Source of the DNA: Hermetia illucens
Taxonomy: Eukaryota; Arthropoda; Insecta; Diptera; Stratiomyidae
Reading direction: 5' to 3'
Length of the DNA: 64,000 nucleotides
Assembly (NCBI RefSeq): GCF_905115235.1
Contig: NC_051850.1
Span: forward strand, 25,235,010-25,299,009
In this document: piece after piece, positions 10,491 through 21,378 of the stretch
How the letters are laid out: each line of letters opens with the position of its first letter
How positions within the stretch are numbered: position 1 is the first letter of the stretch
Translations under genes and position numbers: made by a program
The notes under the pieces: generated by a model
The model's input: the letters and a program-made list of their open reading frames with translations, nothing else
Told to the model about the DNA's origin: nothing
Databases searched by the model: none

Positions 10491-10979
10491 ATGGTAAAAT
10501 CTATGGGAAATTCCCCCTAAAGGAGTTTTTATTGAAAGATAATTTCATTTCAGAAATTCATTATTTTGAGTCTCGCTCTTATCGCCGCTGCCTCGGCTAG
10601 CCCAATTGCAACACTTGCCGCTGCTCCAGTGCTTGGTGCTTCAATCGCTCCTCCACTTCTTGGTGCTTCAATTGCCGCTCCAGCTTTAGTCACCCGTATC
10701 GCTGCCCCACTTGCTGCTACTTCAATTGCTGCTCCAGTTCTCGGTGCTTCCGTTGCTGCTCCAGCCATCGGTGCTCCACTTCTCTCTGCTCCAGTACTTA
10801 GAACTTCAATCGCTGCTCCAATTGCTCCTGCTCTTGCTCCACTTTCAGCTGGAATCGCTCCTATCGGTCTTAGTTCCGGACTCCTCGGTCAAAATATTAT
10901 TGCCGCTCCAGGATTGGCTTCATTGCCCCTTGGACTTAACAGCTTGGGAGGTCCTCTTCTTTTGAAGAAACGTGCTTAA
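10491..10979 (+). CDS. Paralogue B: small secreted Ala/Pro/Leu-rich protein
   Basis: The ATG (10491-10493) ends exon 1. The intron is 10494-10553, and exon 2 (10554-10979) encodes the rest of about 142 residues. The signal peptide MKFIILSLALIAAASA is identical to that of A, C and D. The mature part carries repeated APxLGASI units, ALVTRIAAP and SAPVLRTSIAAP, then the shared C-terminal module ending LLLKKRA. It lacks the short PLAAA segment before PIAPALAPL that A and C have, which explains its shorter length. AATAAA is at 11019-11024. Its 3' flank matches that of D (opposite strand), and its 5' flank matches that of C. Confidence 0.85.
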
Positions 10980-11039
10980 ATTATCTATTAAATAGGCTAT
11001 GATCTTGGGTAGGAATTAAATAAATTACATTTTTGTTAT

Positions 11040-11640
11040 TTAACTTTTTGTTTTATTTTTTTCACTGAAATAAAATTGTAGGCCGAATATTATACAGTTA
11101 AACTTAATATATGATTGTTGTTGTGATATCACGCTACATTTTTTGTTTGAAATAAACGCCGTGCGATAAATTGAGGCTCTTCCCAAAAATCCGAGGAAGT
11201 GAAGTGATCCTCACTATTCAGATGGTTACAAAATTATACATCGTGAATTTGGCTGATTAAGGCGAGCCTCTGTCTACAATGCAATCCGGATACTCCAGTA
11301 CTCAATTGCAGTATCGGAGTTAATCAGGAGATATGCTGCACCATTTTAACATGATATCTAGCAATGATTGGGAGTTAATCCCATTCTGGTGCAAAGTTCG
11401 ATTAGCTACGTTTAAGATATATAATTTGTTAATTGCTAGAAGAATGGACGTAAATTATCTATAACTAAGCTAGTCATAGATGTGAAATTGTTGAAAGACA
11501 TCAGCAGGAATTGCTGACTTGTATCATTCAGGGACTAAAAATTCACACCTAGTTACTAAGCTACACTCGTGTATCACTTGAGCTGCTTATCTCTCGAGAC
11601 TATCAATATATCATACTTAGCCTGGCCGGTTAGAAATTAT
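11040..11640. other. 3' flank of paralogue B, no gene
   Basis: The first 60 bases, including CCGAATATTATACAGTTAAA, match in inverted orientation the 3' flank of paralogue D near 30065-30120. Beyond that no gene or known repeat is recognised. Confidence 0.4.
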
Positions 11641-12010
11641 GCTGCTCCATAGACCGACTTTATCATGTGATCCTCTCGGAAACTCACGCTGGGAATGTTA
11701 GCCCTCCACTTCGCGAAGCATCTTCAGAAGAATATTGCATGCATTTAATCTTCTTTTTGGCCTGGCAAGCTGGGCAAACATGGAGACTTATCGTCGCCAA
11801 CTCAGTAGGGTATCTACTTACGGTAGCCGCCTTAGCCAAATAGTAACTATGTCAACTGGTAAATACTATCTCCATGATGAGTGACTATGGATAATTGGAA
11901 CTACTTATATGTCTACCGGCCTTTCAGGGAACTATCCCATTGGGTCTGCCACTTGACCATTGAAGTTTCCCTTTCCTCGGCGTCGTCTTCGTCCTTGTTC
12001 TCTTTGCTTA
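11640..12010 (-). mobile_element. Possible LINE ORF2 C-terminal relic
   Basis: On the minus strand, near 11990-11900, a decayed stretch reads FNGQVADPMG...FPERPVDI, resembling the WQ.QWD.S.KGRWT segment near the end of R1-type ORF2. Further on (11790-11760) comes a HVCPAC stretch. The similarity is weak and the region is badly broken. Confidence 0.3.
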
Positions 12011-13140
12011 GATTGGTGATATCTGGGGCTCATCTATTGTCCAACTGGGCCTTTCCTAACAACTATGAAAGTTGATGTCGTTTATTTTATCCCGGACGAA
12101 ACCCCCAAATCGCTTTTTGACTTGTTGGAACGTTTGCTTCCCGCATATCCAACCTATTGTCCTGAAGCCATATTTGGCCCCGAATTTATGAATAACGGGA
12201 TCTTCTCTCTATGGTCCTGGTGCCAGGAGATCTTAAGCTATCCCTTCAAGTTTATTTGTATTATCATCATGATTATTTCGTAGCTATGTGACTAGCGACT
12301 TTTAACTGTTCCTCTCTGCAGGACATACGCCCTAACTTTTTGTCGCAGTTCTTCGCTATTAGACCTTGAACTGCACATTTCCTGCATAGCTTCGAGCGCT
12401 TTTCCGTATTTTGTATAGTTGCATATTATAAACAACTCAGCTTCCTAGCATTTCCCGCTGGAATGACAAGGGCCGGAGTTTATGTCGCCGTATGCTTTTC
12501 GTGAAGGTACTGCTTCTAAGGATATTGCATCTCCAATTCTGAGCGGTGACTAAATCGCCGTGCGTATATCCTTCATAATGGTTAGCTCGTCGATATCTCT
12601 GCAGAGAGATCCTCGGATGTTCTTTTCGAATGCAAGAGATTTTTCCACTGTTTCGCTCAGTTTCTGCTTTTCCATACTGCTTTGCCGATTTGCTCCAATT
12701 TTGGGTCGGCTTGGAAATTGCGCAGAATATTTGCATATCGCATTCCACTTTCAGTTTTCATCAAAGCCTCGGGTCCCAACATTTTCCTTTTTCTTCATCA
12801 TTCGGACCTATTTGCCCATTTGTCATTCACAGGTTTGTGGCCTATGATGGTCGTTTACCTAGGCTATGATGTTAGATTTCGAAATTGAGTCTTTATTCCA
12901 GGTATGCTTCTTCTCCGTATCGGAGGTATTCCATTTAGGGGTCATTCGTGAGAACTTATCCTTTCGAATCGTGGCATTAGACTTCTAACGCTCTTCACTG
13001 AATCGTTCAATGCATGAAACCGCTTTTGTGTCCTCCAGATTTTGATTCGCATTTATTTATTTTTTATTGTTAAGATTAATCAAGTCCATGGTTTTAATAT
13101 TCGAGTTTGTAATAAAAATGTGGCCCCATTGTGATTTATG
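12010..13140. other. No gene recognised
   Basis: Several open frames of 60-100 codons occur on both strands, but none carries a recognisable domain. The minus-strand stretch 12450-12430 to 12290 (KYGKALEAMQEM...SEELRQKVRAY) could be a remnant of a LINE ORF1 coiled region, but this is speculative. Confidence 0.3.
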
Positions 13141-13640
13141 CATGCAGTGAGGTCAAGTAAGGGTCGGCGGCAACCCTTATGGGATCCTACGCTTAGAGTC
13201 AAATCAATCCGCAGATGTCTCTCGCTTTCCTAGGTGGCAGTTTAGCCTTCAGTCACCAGTGAGTATTTCCACTATGATCCGTAGGCTCTTTCTTTTAAAA
13301 AATTCCGGGCGCTTGGGGTTCGTATCCCCATGAGAACCCTGGACTGTTTTATTCCTGGTAAGATCGCAAAGTTTATTTTTCAATGTTGTAGTCATGAATC
13401 CATTTTCGACTGCACAGAATGGCTCTGGCCCGTATAGAGGCGTCCCTGCGCCATTCATGGCCACTTCAACTGCTTCATTGCCTTCTAATCCAATGTGGTC
13501 TGGAACCCAAGGTATCCGGACCTTATTGAGCGAGCTGAGCATATACAGTGTATTAAGACACTCCCATACCTGTTTGGGATTTACTTGGTAGGACCTAATC
13601 CCGTTAATAACCACTTAGTTGTCGATTAGATGAGCAGTCA
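13140..13640 (-). mobile_element. LINE RNase H domain relic
   Basis: On the minus strand an open frame (13614-13249) carries AIRSYQV-like, VWECLNTL, LSSLNKVRIPWVPDHIGLEGNE and PLYGPEPF. This is the C-terminal half of the RNase H domain that some LINE ORF2 proteins carry, with the expected GH of the usual WVPGH replaced by DH. No RT adjoins, and the piece ends in a decayed FKRKSLRIIVEILTG segment. The clade is uncertain (LOA, I or R1-like). Confidence 0.6.
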
Positions 13641-14520
13641 GTATATCTGAACTTATACCACAAATCTGATGAGAAATTGAGCGTTCTTTGAAGTCTCCCA
13701 GGATTTTCACGGAAGGGAGGTGTACATAGCATTATCTTCTAAACCATTTCAGTAAGATTTCACATTACATACTCAACCAAACTACGACAATAAATAAATT
13801 CACTGCCCGTTTTTCAGTGGATCGACTAAAACAGCTCCATAAAGGGATGTGCTACTTAGTTAGATGAACACTACTACTAATGGACATCGAAGCTAAAATG
13901 AAATAATATATAATCAGATACGAAATACAACATTAGGGAAGAAGTGGCGAAAGTTATATAATCGTCGCTTAGTCGTCCCTCCAAGGTAGTAAAACAGGCC
14001 AAACAGCTGAAGGAAGATGCAAATGTAATCAACGACAAAAAAGAAATGATAGGTGAGTAGCGAATAATTAAAATCTTGTGGATACTTCGAATTTAGACAA
14101 ACTCCGCAATATTGTTAACATAGTATGCTGGTCCCAAGCCCAGGTAAAGGAGGAGCGTGCGAGGGAACGCACTTTCTGCTATCCTCAGTAAAACCAAAAT
14201 TAAATGCTGAGATCGGGGAAGAGACAAATAAAGTATAATTGGAGTTATTCCACTATGCTAAATCCTACCTGATCTCTCTTGGTGACAGGCCCCGCGACAG
14301 GCCGGCCAAGAAAATGCATCCAATATCATTAGAAACAATATGATCGGATCGAATAACAAGCCTCGGAAAAATGCTAGCCCGTCCACATTAGTCGACGCGG
14401 CAGGACGGGCCCCGGTTCTGTCAAGAAATGGGCAAGCAGTGATCTGATCTGCCCAGACCTGAGAGATGTAAATACCTCTGGTCAACGCTATCAGCCAATG
14501 GAGAACTGTGTTATGAAATT
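13640..14520. other. No gene recognised
   Basis: No supported reading frame, RNA or repeat is seen. The stretch 13980-14090 has somewhat codon-like composition but no identifiable domain. Confidence 0.3.
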
Positions 14521-14790
14521 GCTTGACGCATTAACGCAACCTGGATGAAGTGGCGTTCTACAACTGGTGTTCTTTGCGATCGACTGTCACTCTCTTTGGT
14601 TCTGAGTGCTGGCCGATTATAAAAGACAACGAATGGCGTCTTGCGGTAATGGAGTTGCATTGGACTAGCGGCGTGACACGTTTTGACCACATCCGAAATG
14701 AGGATATCCGCGGTCGATATGGCGTTGCACCAACTGAGGAAAAACTGCGAGTCTTCGATGGTATGGTCACGTAATTGGCGCTAACGAGTG
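14520..14790 (+). mobile_element. RTE-type LINE 3' fragment 1
   Basis: The translation includes LFGSECWPIIKDNEWRLAVM, then TSGVTRFDHIRNEDIRGRY and GVAPTEEKLRVFDGMVT. This is the post-RT C-terminal region of an RTE-type ORF2 (family b). Related pieces are at 42.08-42.24 and 54.8-55.4 kb. It starts after the RT domain, so it is strongly 5'-truncated. Confidence 0.7.
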
Positions 14791-14799
14791 GATACCGCC

Positions 14800-15740
14800 A
14801 ATATAAGCATATTTAAGCCATTGCAATGTTACTAGCCATATAATTTTTTTAAAATAGTTCGAAGGGTTTCTGTTTTCTTGTGGACGTTAAAGCGTGTAGT
14901 ACTGATGAGGTGAAAAAGTGGTTCCCGGAATATCGGCATATGCGATTGGACGAAAAACTCAAAATCACTGAAATTATTTCAAAGGATTTCAGCCAGTTTT
15001 AATTCAAAGTTTAATAAAGGGAAGAAGAAAAAAATGAGAAGTGAAGGGAAGAAAATGAAAAGAGAAGCAAAACGAGTGATTATAACATACACGAGAGACA
15101 TTTTCCCCTATTACGACGCATCATAGGCAAAGAGGGAATTGAGGTAAATATCACACACTCAAAGGGTTATTAGGCACAGAAAAAGGCGGCATCTAGAGGA
15201 TATCTTGAAAGATTGCGTTCCCTGTCCTTGCTCTACTAAACGCTTAACCAGCATTCGGGTTAAGGACCATTTGAAATAAGCTGAATTAGTAAAAAGGGTG
15301 AGAAGGACACATATTAATTCTGCAGTCGCAATATACTTTGTGAAAGATAACACAAAATGGGGGAGGTAGCAGTGCTTAAAGTGGTCAAACATAATAAACT
15401 GGACTCCTACGAAACCCTCTTTTTAGGAAAAAGATCAAGAGCACCGTTTCGTTAGGTTAAGAAGTTTGCTAGGTTAATTCCATCGAAGAAGCCGCAAGTG
15501 GCTATCGAAATACATTTGTAGTTATCGATGACAGGGAATTTGGAATTCCTTTCATCCATCCTTATCCTTCTCCTTTATGTGCTGCTTCTAGATGAGCTCT
15601 TGTTTACGTATATTCTCAAGTATTCTATGTTGTTTGGCTTGGGACACCACACTCGAGAACATTCCATTTTCGGCCATTTTATCGGGGCATTTGGTATATG
15701 TTACATACTTAGATCTAACCATTTAGTGTATTAAACCTTT
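14800..15740 (+). mobile_element. Penelope-like element fragment 2
   Basis: Homologous along its length to 8.69-9.60 kb. It has a hammerhead-like core at 14902-14930, then a more decayed GIY-YIG region (around 15180-15270, KRLTSIRVKDHLK-like) and the KVVKHNKLDSYE-type end (15380-15415). It sits upstream of paralogue C exactly as fragment 1 sits upstream of B, so the two are products of one segmental duplication. Confidence 0.65.
14895..14945 (+). ncRNA. Hammerhead-ribozyme-like motif 3 (degenerate)
   Basis: CTGATGA (14902-14908) is followed by a stem II region and CCCGGAA (14924-14930), where the other copies have CCCGAA. The extra G or substitution at the conserved GAA should harm the core. 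It is the duplicate of motif 2. Confidence 0.4.
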
Positions 15741-15749
15741 GTTACTTTT

Positions 15750-16260
15750 TCTAACCAACTGAAAATTAACCGCGAAAAAATGATCAGCGTCTGGACAGGA
15801 CCAGAAGTAAATTCACCATCATTAAATTTTCAAACTCCATATTTCCAATGTCACTGATAGAGGCAATTGCAACGATGAATGGCTTTCTCGTATAACAAGT
15901 GAACAAACTGAACGTAAGCCCAAAATATCATATAAATCCACACATCTCATGAATATTAATCTAAATTGTAAATGAATCTATTCTCACGCATCGCATCAAA
16001 ACTGGAAAGAATACTCATTTGCATCTATTACTTAACATTTCTACTCCAGAATTCAAATTTACGAGAATTTTTTATCAAAAAAAAATAAATTTCAGCAAAA
16101 CTAAGTTCTTTGTCAAAATTTTTAAGAAAATTACTCTACAAACACTTCGTATTAAAAACCTATATGTACCAAATATGACGAAATTTGTTCTCGATGAGCA
16201 TCACTCTGACCAGTAGGCCCAGATTTTTAAAAAAAGTGTTTTTGGACTCCGATATGTAAA
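15750..16260. other. 5' flank of paralogue C
   Basis: A close copy of the flank 9890-10370 of paralogue B, with small insertions and deletions. No reading frame is supported. It is presumed regulatory sequence that was duplicated with the gene. Confidence 0.5.
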
Positions 16261-16265
16261 TTGGA

Positions 16266-16340
16266 AACTTGTTGCGATATACATATCTTGATAAGAATTT
16301 TGCGTATAAATAGTGCGTTATCGAGAAAAACGGTATCAGT
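16266..16340 (+). promoter_or_regulatory. Core promoter of paralogue C
   Basis: AACTTGTT (16266-16273), TATAAATA (16305-16312) and TCAGT (16336-16340), with the presumed +1 A at 16338. Box-to-start spacing is 33 bp, as in the other copies. Confidence 0.75.
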
Positions 16341-16382
16341 GACATTTCGCTTCGAAGAAAGAAACTTACAAAACATATCAAA

Positions 16383-16886
16383 ATGGTAAGATCCCTAATA
16401 AATTCCCAATAAAAGACTTTTCATTGAAATATAATTTCATTTCAGAAATTCATTATTTTGAGTCTCGCTCTCATCGCTGCTGCCTCAGCTAGCCCAATTG
16501 CAACACTCGCCGCTGCTCCTCTACTTAGTGCCTCAATCGCTCCTCCAGTTCTCGGTGCTTCAATTGCCGCTCCAGTTTTAGCCACTCGTATTGCTGCCCC
16601 ACTTGCTGCTACTTCAATTGGTGCTCCAGTTCTTGGCGCTTCCATTGCTGCTCCAGCCATCGGTGCTCCACTTCTCTCCGCTCCAGTACTTAGAACTTCT
16701 ATTGCTGCTCCTCTTGCCGCTGCTCCAATTGCTCCAGCTCTTGCTCCACTTTCTGCTGGAATCGCTCCTATCGGTCTTAGTTCCGGACTTCTCGGCCAAA
16801 ATATCATTGCCGCTCCAGGATTGGCTTCATTGCCCCTTGGACTCAACAGCCTGGGAGCTCCTCTCCTCTTGAAGAAACGTGCTTAA
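16383..16886 (+). CDS. Paralogue C: small secreted Ala/Pro/Leu-rich protein
   Basis: The ATG (16383-16385) is exon 1 coding. The intron is 16386-16445, and exon 2 (16446-16886) brings the protein to about 147 residues, equal to A. It has the signal peptide MKFIILSLALIAAASA, then SPIATLAAAPLLSASIAPP, VLATRIAAP, SAPVLRTSIAAPLAAAP, and the C-terminal module ending NSLGAPLLLKKRA. C and A are nearly the same protein although they lie 13 kb apart on opposite strands. AATAAA is at 16929-16934. The long antisense open frame here is a by-product of the GCN/CCN-rich codons. Confidence 0.88.
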
Positions 16887-17189
16887 ATTATCTACTATGT
16901 AGACGCTATGATCTGGATATAGTAATTAAATAAATAATATTTCTATTCTTAATTTTCCATTTTATTTCCATTCACTATAACAAAATCATAATTAAAATAT
17001 TGCAGAAGCCAGCTTAACCGCTGATCATCCATTACGCTATTAAAATTCTTGTATATTTTTTTATCAGTTGTATGGAAAATATACCAAGTTGTCCATTTGG
17101 TACATCCTTAACAAATACAAAATAATAAAAAAAAATAATACCCAACATAGATATACTTCGGCTCTAGATAATAACAAAGCAGACTCTCC

Positions 17190-17765
17190 CACATCGTCAT
17201 CAACGGCGTAACAACTGCGTTTAGTCTAGGTCTGTCTTAACAAGGAATCTTTAACATCCCGATTTGCATCGAGGTCCACCAATTCAGTATCTCGAAGAGC
17301 TGACTGGTTCCTGGCTTACGTTTCGATCGAAACCGTTTTACTAAGCCAAAGTAAACCCTGCTGACCGCTAAAAGTCGTACACGAATTTCGTCGTCGTTGT
17401 TGTTATCGGTTTTGATTTTCGACCCTAGATAGGGAAATTTTCAACGATTAGGAAATCTTAGTATAGTATCTTTAATATTTTGAATTGACCAGTGCCATTT
17501 GATGATGCTGCCTCTTTTACTTTTGATGCTAACATTGAAACTATTTATTCCATCTCCTTCCTATATTGTGTAGCTCAGGATTACGAGCCAATAGCTAGGT
17601 ATCGGCTAAGGTGCTTTGCAGATCTCGGATTGTTCTTCCAATCATCTCAATATTGTCAGCATAGGCAAGTTGTTGGGCGTACTTTAACAAGACATCCCTC
17701 GTCTTAGGTCGTTGTTGATGTTGAAAAATCTCGATTTTCTACTGCTTGCTTCTGGCCCCGCATAT
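17190..17765 (-). mobile_element. RTE-like LINE relic 2
   Basis: It matches parts of the 4.5-6.0 kb RTE relic on the same strand: the 3' tail region (CATCGTCATCAACGG), the CGTACACGAATTTCGT...CGACCCTAGATAGGG block (17370-17430) and the YADD-proximal block (17600-17700, read as YADNIEMIGRTIRDL-like). Internal segments are missing. The region 16990-17160 holds only A-T-rich sequence. Confidence 0.6.
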
Positions 17766-17789
17766 TGGATAGAGTTATTTATTTGAAAA

Positions 17790-18010
17790 AAAAATTTACT
17801 TTGGTGGTCTGCCAAGTTGGGGTAAGTACTGCCTTGATAAACCTACCTGGAACAAATATTTGCTCTGAAACTACGGAAGGAGCCTTGAACTCAGCTGAGT
17901 ATACGACTTGTCGATCCCGCGAAAAAGGAATAAATGATTTATGCATTTTCTCATGAAAGACGCGCAGCCGATCCCCTGGGGTGGGATCACTATCCCCCAA
18001 TGGAGGAACT
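17790..18010 (+). mobile_element. Possible RTE family-b 5' fragment
   Basis: The block around 17900-17960 (GAAAAAGGAATAAATGATTT, then ATGCATTTTCTCATGAAAG) resembles 24365-24410 at the start of the endonuclease-bearing RTE relic. The match is short and decayed. Confidence 0.35.
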
Positions 18011-18131
18011 GTACCACGAGTTAAGTAACAACACTTAGTGTGTATTTGTTACACAGTTGTTTATTTTAGTACTTCCGTACTGTGATATAGAAACAAGCCT
18101 ATTATAATATCGAAACAAGCCTCAACGTTTG

Positions 18132-18165
18132 CTTCAATTCAATTCAATTCAATTCAATTCATTTA
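18132..18165 (-). repeat. Pentanucleotide 3' tail of the LINE
   Basis: Five to six AATTC units on the plus strand, so the element ends in TTGAA units on its own strand. A short-repeat tail instead of poly(A) is unusual for Jockey-type LINEs, which normally end in poly(A). Confidence 0.7.
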
Positions 18166-18499
18166 TTTAAATAGTGACTTACAACTAGACAATGGTTACT
18201 TAATGCTAGCTTAAATAATGGCTAATTGATCTTAACTCTATCAAACGGGTGACTATTACATTGTTTGGCCAACCCGACCTTCTCTGTAATTTACTTTACT
18301 TAGTATATCATTTTTTACATACATGGATCTTGACAATTTGTTGTACAATCTTGACTTTTCAATACTGCGCCTGCACTAAAGACGCGAGAAGGTTGAAATT
18401 TACTTACTTAACCTAACTTATTTTAACTTAACCTAGCTTAATCTAACATAATTAATCCTTAACTAATATTTACAAAAGGCACATTACAATTTTCTGTGC

Positions 18500-20707
18500 T
18501 TAGCCTCTATCCACTCCTACCAGGCAGGGAGTTTCAAAAAGGGTGCGGATTTTAGGTCTGTGGGATGAACTCACGATTTGGCAGGGCCTTAAGAATGTGG
18601 CCAATGGGGAGGTTTTACCCTGTTGGTAGAGATGCCGAATTAATGGGTTGGGGTGGTCCTCCGTTCTTTCGAAGAACCTTTCCATTATTCTGAGAACATG
18701 TTCTCGAAGTGGTTTGACTTTGGCTCGCCTATACACTTCGGCGTTTTTGCCGATCTTTCTGGTTTTCCAGTTGTAAGACAAGTCTGTGCAATGTCTAAGG
18801 ATTCGGCGTTCGAATGACTCGCATTATGCCATGGCTTGGTTGGAGCATGAGATCCAAGTTGGTGCTCCGTAACAGATAACGGGTCTAATCAGGGTCTTAT
18901 ACAGTGTCAGTTTGGTTTTGGTGCTGAGACCTACTGTCTTGCGAAGAAGAGAGTAGATGCCACTGACTGCACCACGTGCCTTGCTGATAGCGAGCTGGAG
19001 GTGGGGTTTGAACTTGAGGAGTTCATGCAGGGTTACTCCCAAGTATTTGATTGAACTAGATCTGCTCACTGTGGTGTTCCCGATTCTCATTTTGAAGCGT
19101 TTAGCTTTCTTGTGGATGCTTCTAGAACCTAAGTATCTAGATTTTCTCCTAAAAGTACAGATTTGCGTTTTTCCCTCGTTTATCTTGATTCCCCAACTAC
19201 GGTGGTACCTGCAGAGAATTACAATGTAGTTCTCAACCGATTTGGCTGCCCTGTTGGGGTGGAGGTTTGAAGCGAAGATAAGCGTATCGTCGGCGAATTG
19301 GATGAGGTCAACGCCATCATCGGGGATCGGAATGTCAGCCGTGAAGATGTTGTAGAATGTTGGCCCAGAAATGGATCCTTGCGGTACACCCGACGTTACC
19401 GGCAAGAGATCGGAGAATTCATTCCCCACGCTGACATAAAAGTGCCTATCTTCGAAGAAACTTAGCGCAAGTCTAATTATCGGGACTGGGAATTCATTGT
19501 CTATTAATTTGTATATAAGTCCGTTTATCCACACGGAGTCGAAGGCCTTTTCTAAATCTAACGCACATGCTACTGTGGGTTTGTTGTTGACATTAAGTCT
19601 TGAGACAACAGTGTCGTGAAGGTAGCTCAGTGCGTGCTGGGTTCCGTGTTTGGAGCGGAATCCGAACTGGTGGTCAGGGATAATTTTGTTGAGGTTGCAG
19701 TGCTGGACTAGCCCAACTGTCCATGCTTTCTCAAACAGTTTGCCAAGGTTGGATAATAGAGAAATGGGCCTGAAATTGCTTGGCTCACTGGAAATGCCTT
19801 TTTTACGAATCGCAATTATTTTTACAACTTTCCACGTGGATGAAAAGTAGCCATTATTAATACAGTTGTTGAAAACTGCTAATAGGAATTTCAATGAGGC
19901 TCTGGGCAGATTCTTTATTGCAAAGTTCGGGATTTCATCAGGCCCGGCTGACCTTTTACCGTTGAGGTTTTGGGTTAAGTCGGTGAGTTGTGGTAAACTC
20001 AGAAAATGTTGCGATTCCGTTGGTTTAACTGAGGTGTTGGTTGTGGTGAATTTAGTGAGTTTCTGGGAGTTCTCAGAGACGAAGGCCTTGATTGTTGAAT
20101 CAACAATCGCTGATATAGCCGGGTTGTTTTGAGGCGGAGGGGAATTGAGCTGAGTTTCAAAAGATTCCGCGAGAACTTGCGCTTTCCTAGCATCACTGCA
20201 AATGTGCTCCCCGTTCTTGTAGAGAGCGATATTACGGGATTTGTGTCTGCCGGTTAGCCTGTTGATATGCTGAAACATATCTGGGCCGGGCTTAATATCT
20301 GCTAGTTTCCTTGTTAGTTCTTTGTTGCGGAAAATCGCCACTCTTTGCCGAATTATTGTACTCAGACAATTAATCCGGGAATGTAATGCTTTATACTCAG
20401 CATTAACTTTATTTCCGTGTTTGTGGAAAATCCGTTTGAGTTGCCTACGCCATATTTGCCTGACTTTCAAGTGGAGCATGATATCGTGAGGGACTGAGTT
20501 ATATTGTAACTCCTTAACTTTGATAAGCCTTGTGTTTCTGCGTGTAGCAGTATTAATGGCATCAGTGGCCAAGGTGATGGCTTCGTCGATCTCTATGTCC
20601 GATAGATTGCGGTCAGTTGCGAGTTTCTTCAAGTTCAGCCTTGGTGCAAGGTCTGACTTGAATTTGTCCCAGTCAGTGTGGGCGAAGGACCTTACGGTGG
20701 TCATCAC
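18500..20707 (-). pseudogene. LINE ORF2 C-terminus: reverse transcriptase
   Basis: Continuous frame 20707-18827 (about 627 residues), then a TAA at 18826-18824, then about 100 more residues in the same frame to 18500. It contains GPDEIPNFAIKNLP, NFRPISLLSNLGKLFEK, VACALDLEKAFDSVWINGL, TSGVPQGSISGPTFY and QFADDTLIFASN (FADD catalytic box, about residue 470), followed by LGVTL and LIRPVICYGAP of the thumb. The C-terminal extension, rich in basic residues, has no RNase H. The two in-frame stops noted here and at 20708 make it inactive as it stands. Confidence 0.8.
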
Positions 20708-21378
20708 TCACTTTCGCAGTTGGGAGGACGAGGAAAGTTTAAGTAGTACTGCGAGATGGTCAGACATGCCTGGTAAAGTAGTGCACGATATCACTTGAAA
20801 GTTCTGTGAAGTTTCCTCCGAAAGGAGGAAGTAATCAATGGTTGATTGACTACTGGGTCTTGTCGGAGAGTCTGGCAAGACCAAATCGACATAGGCTGGC
20901 GAGCAAGGGTCTTGGATCCATTTAAGCAGGGTTTCCCCATTTTTATTTACTGCCATATCGCCCCAGGAGGTGTGCCTAGAGTTGAAGTCGCCACCGAAAA
21001 TGAGGTACTTGTATTTTAACTGGAGATTGCCCAAGATCTTAAGATCTTGTCCCAGTTGCTCATTCCGAGAGTTGCATTTGATGTAGACGGAAACTACCAA
21101 AATCCGTCTACCATCAGTGGTTTTTACTATTGCCGCCGCGGCGGAAGAGGTCAGCAGGTTTTCAATGACGACTTCCTCAAATTCATAGCCTTTCCTGACT
21201 AAAAGGGCAGCGCCAGTGTTGTTGTGATTCCGGATAATATTATACCCGGTGAATTGCACGTTATGCCGGTGAATTGCACGTTATCTGCTTTCAGATTGTT
21301 AATCAACACTTGGGCTGTGGCACGTTGGACGTGTGAGATCAGGGACGCGGAGTTAAAGGTGACGATATTTAACTCCAT
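20708..21378 (-). pseudogene. LINE ORF2 N-terminus: APE-type endonuclease
   Basis: The best start is the ATG at 21378, which overlaps the ORF1 stop (the TAA at 21371-21369 is read in another frame). MELNIVTFNSASLISHVQRA is the usual EN opening. A 20-bp direct duplication (about 21246-21285) shifts the frame. From 21259 the domain continues with YLIFGGDFNSRHTSWGD (catalytic Asp/Asn) and MSDHLAVLLKL (catalytic Asp-His) and ends at TGA 20710-20708. The RT follows in the same frame. Confidence 0.75.

Noticed and set aside
10711-10965. Leu-rich plus-strand frames inside the paralogues (also 16591-16872, 58351-58800)
   Set aside because: Frame-shifted readings of the same Ala/Pro-rich codons; there is no signal for translation in that frame.
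16442-16846. Long antisense frames opposite the paralogues (also 3449-3667, 10550-10768, 30411-30629, 57082-57420, 58271-58768)
   Set aside because: They mirror the GCN/CCN/CTN codon bias and the 69-bp repeats of the real genes, lack promoters and do not share the conserved gene design.
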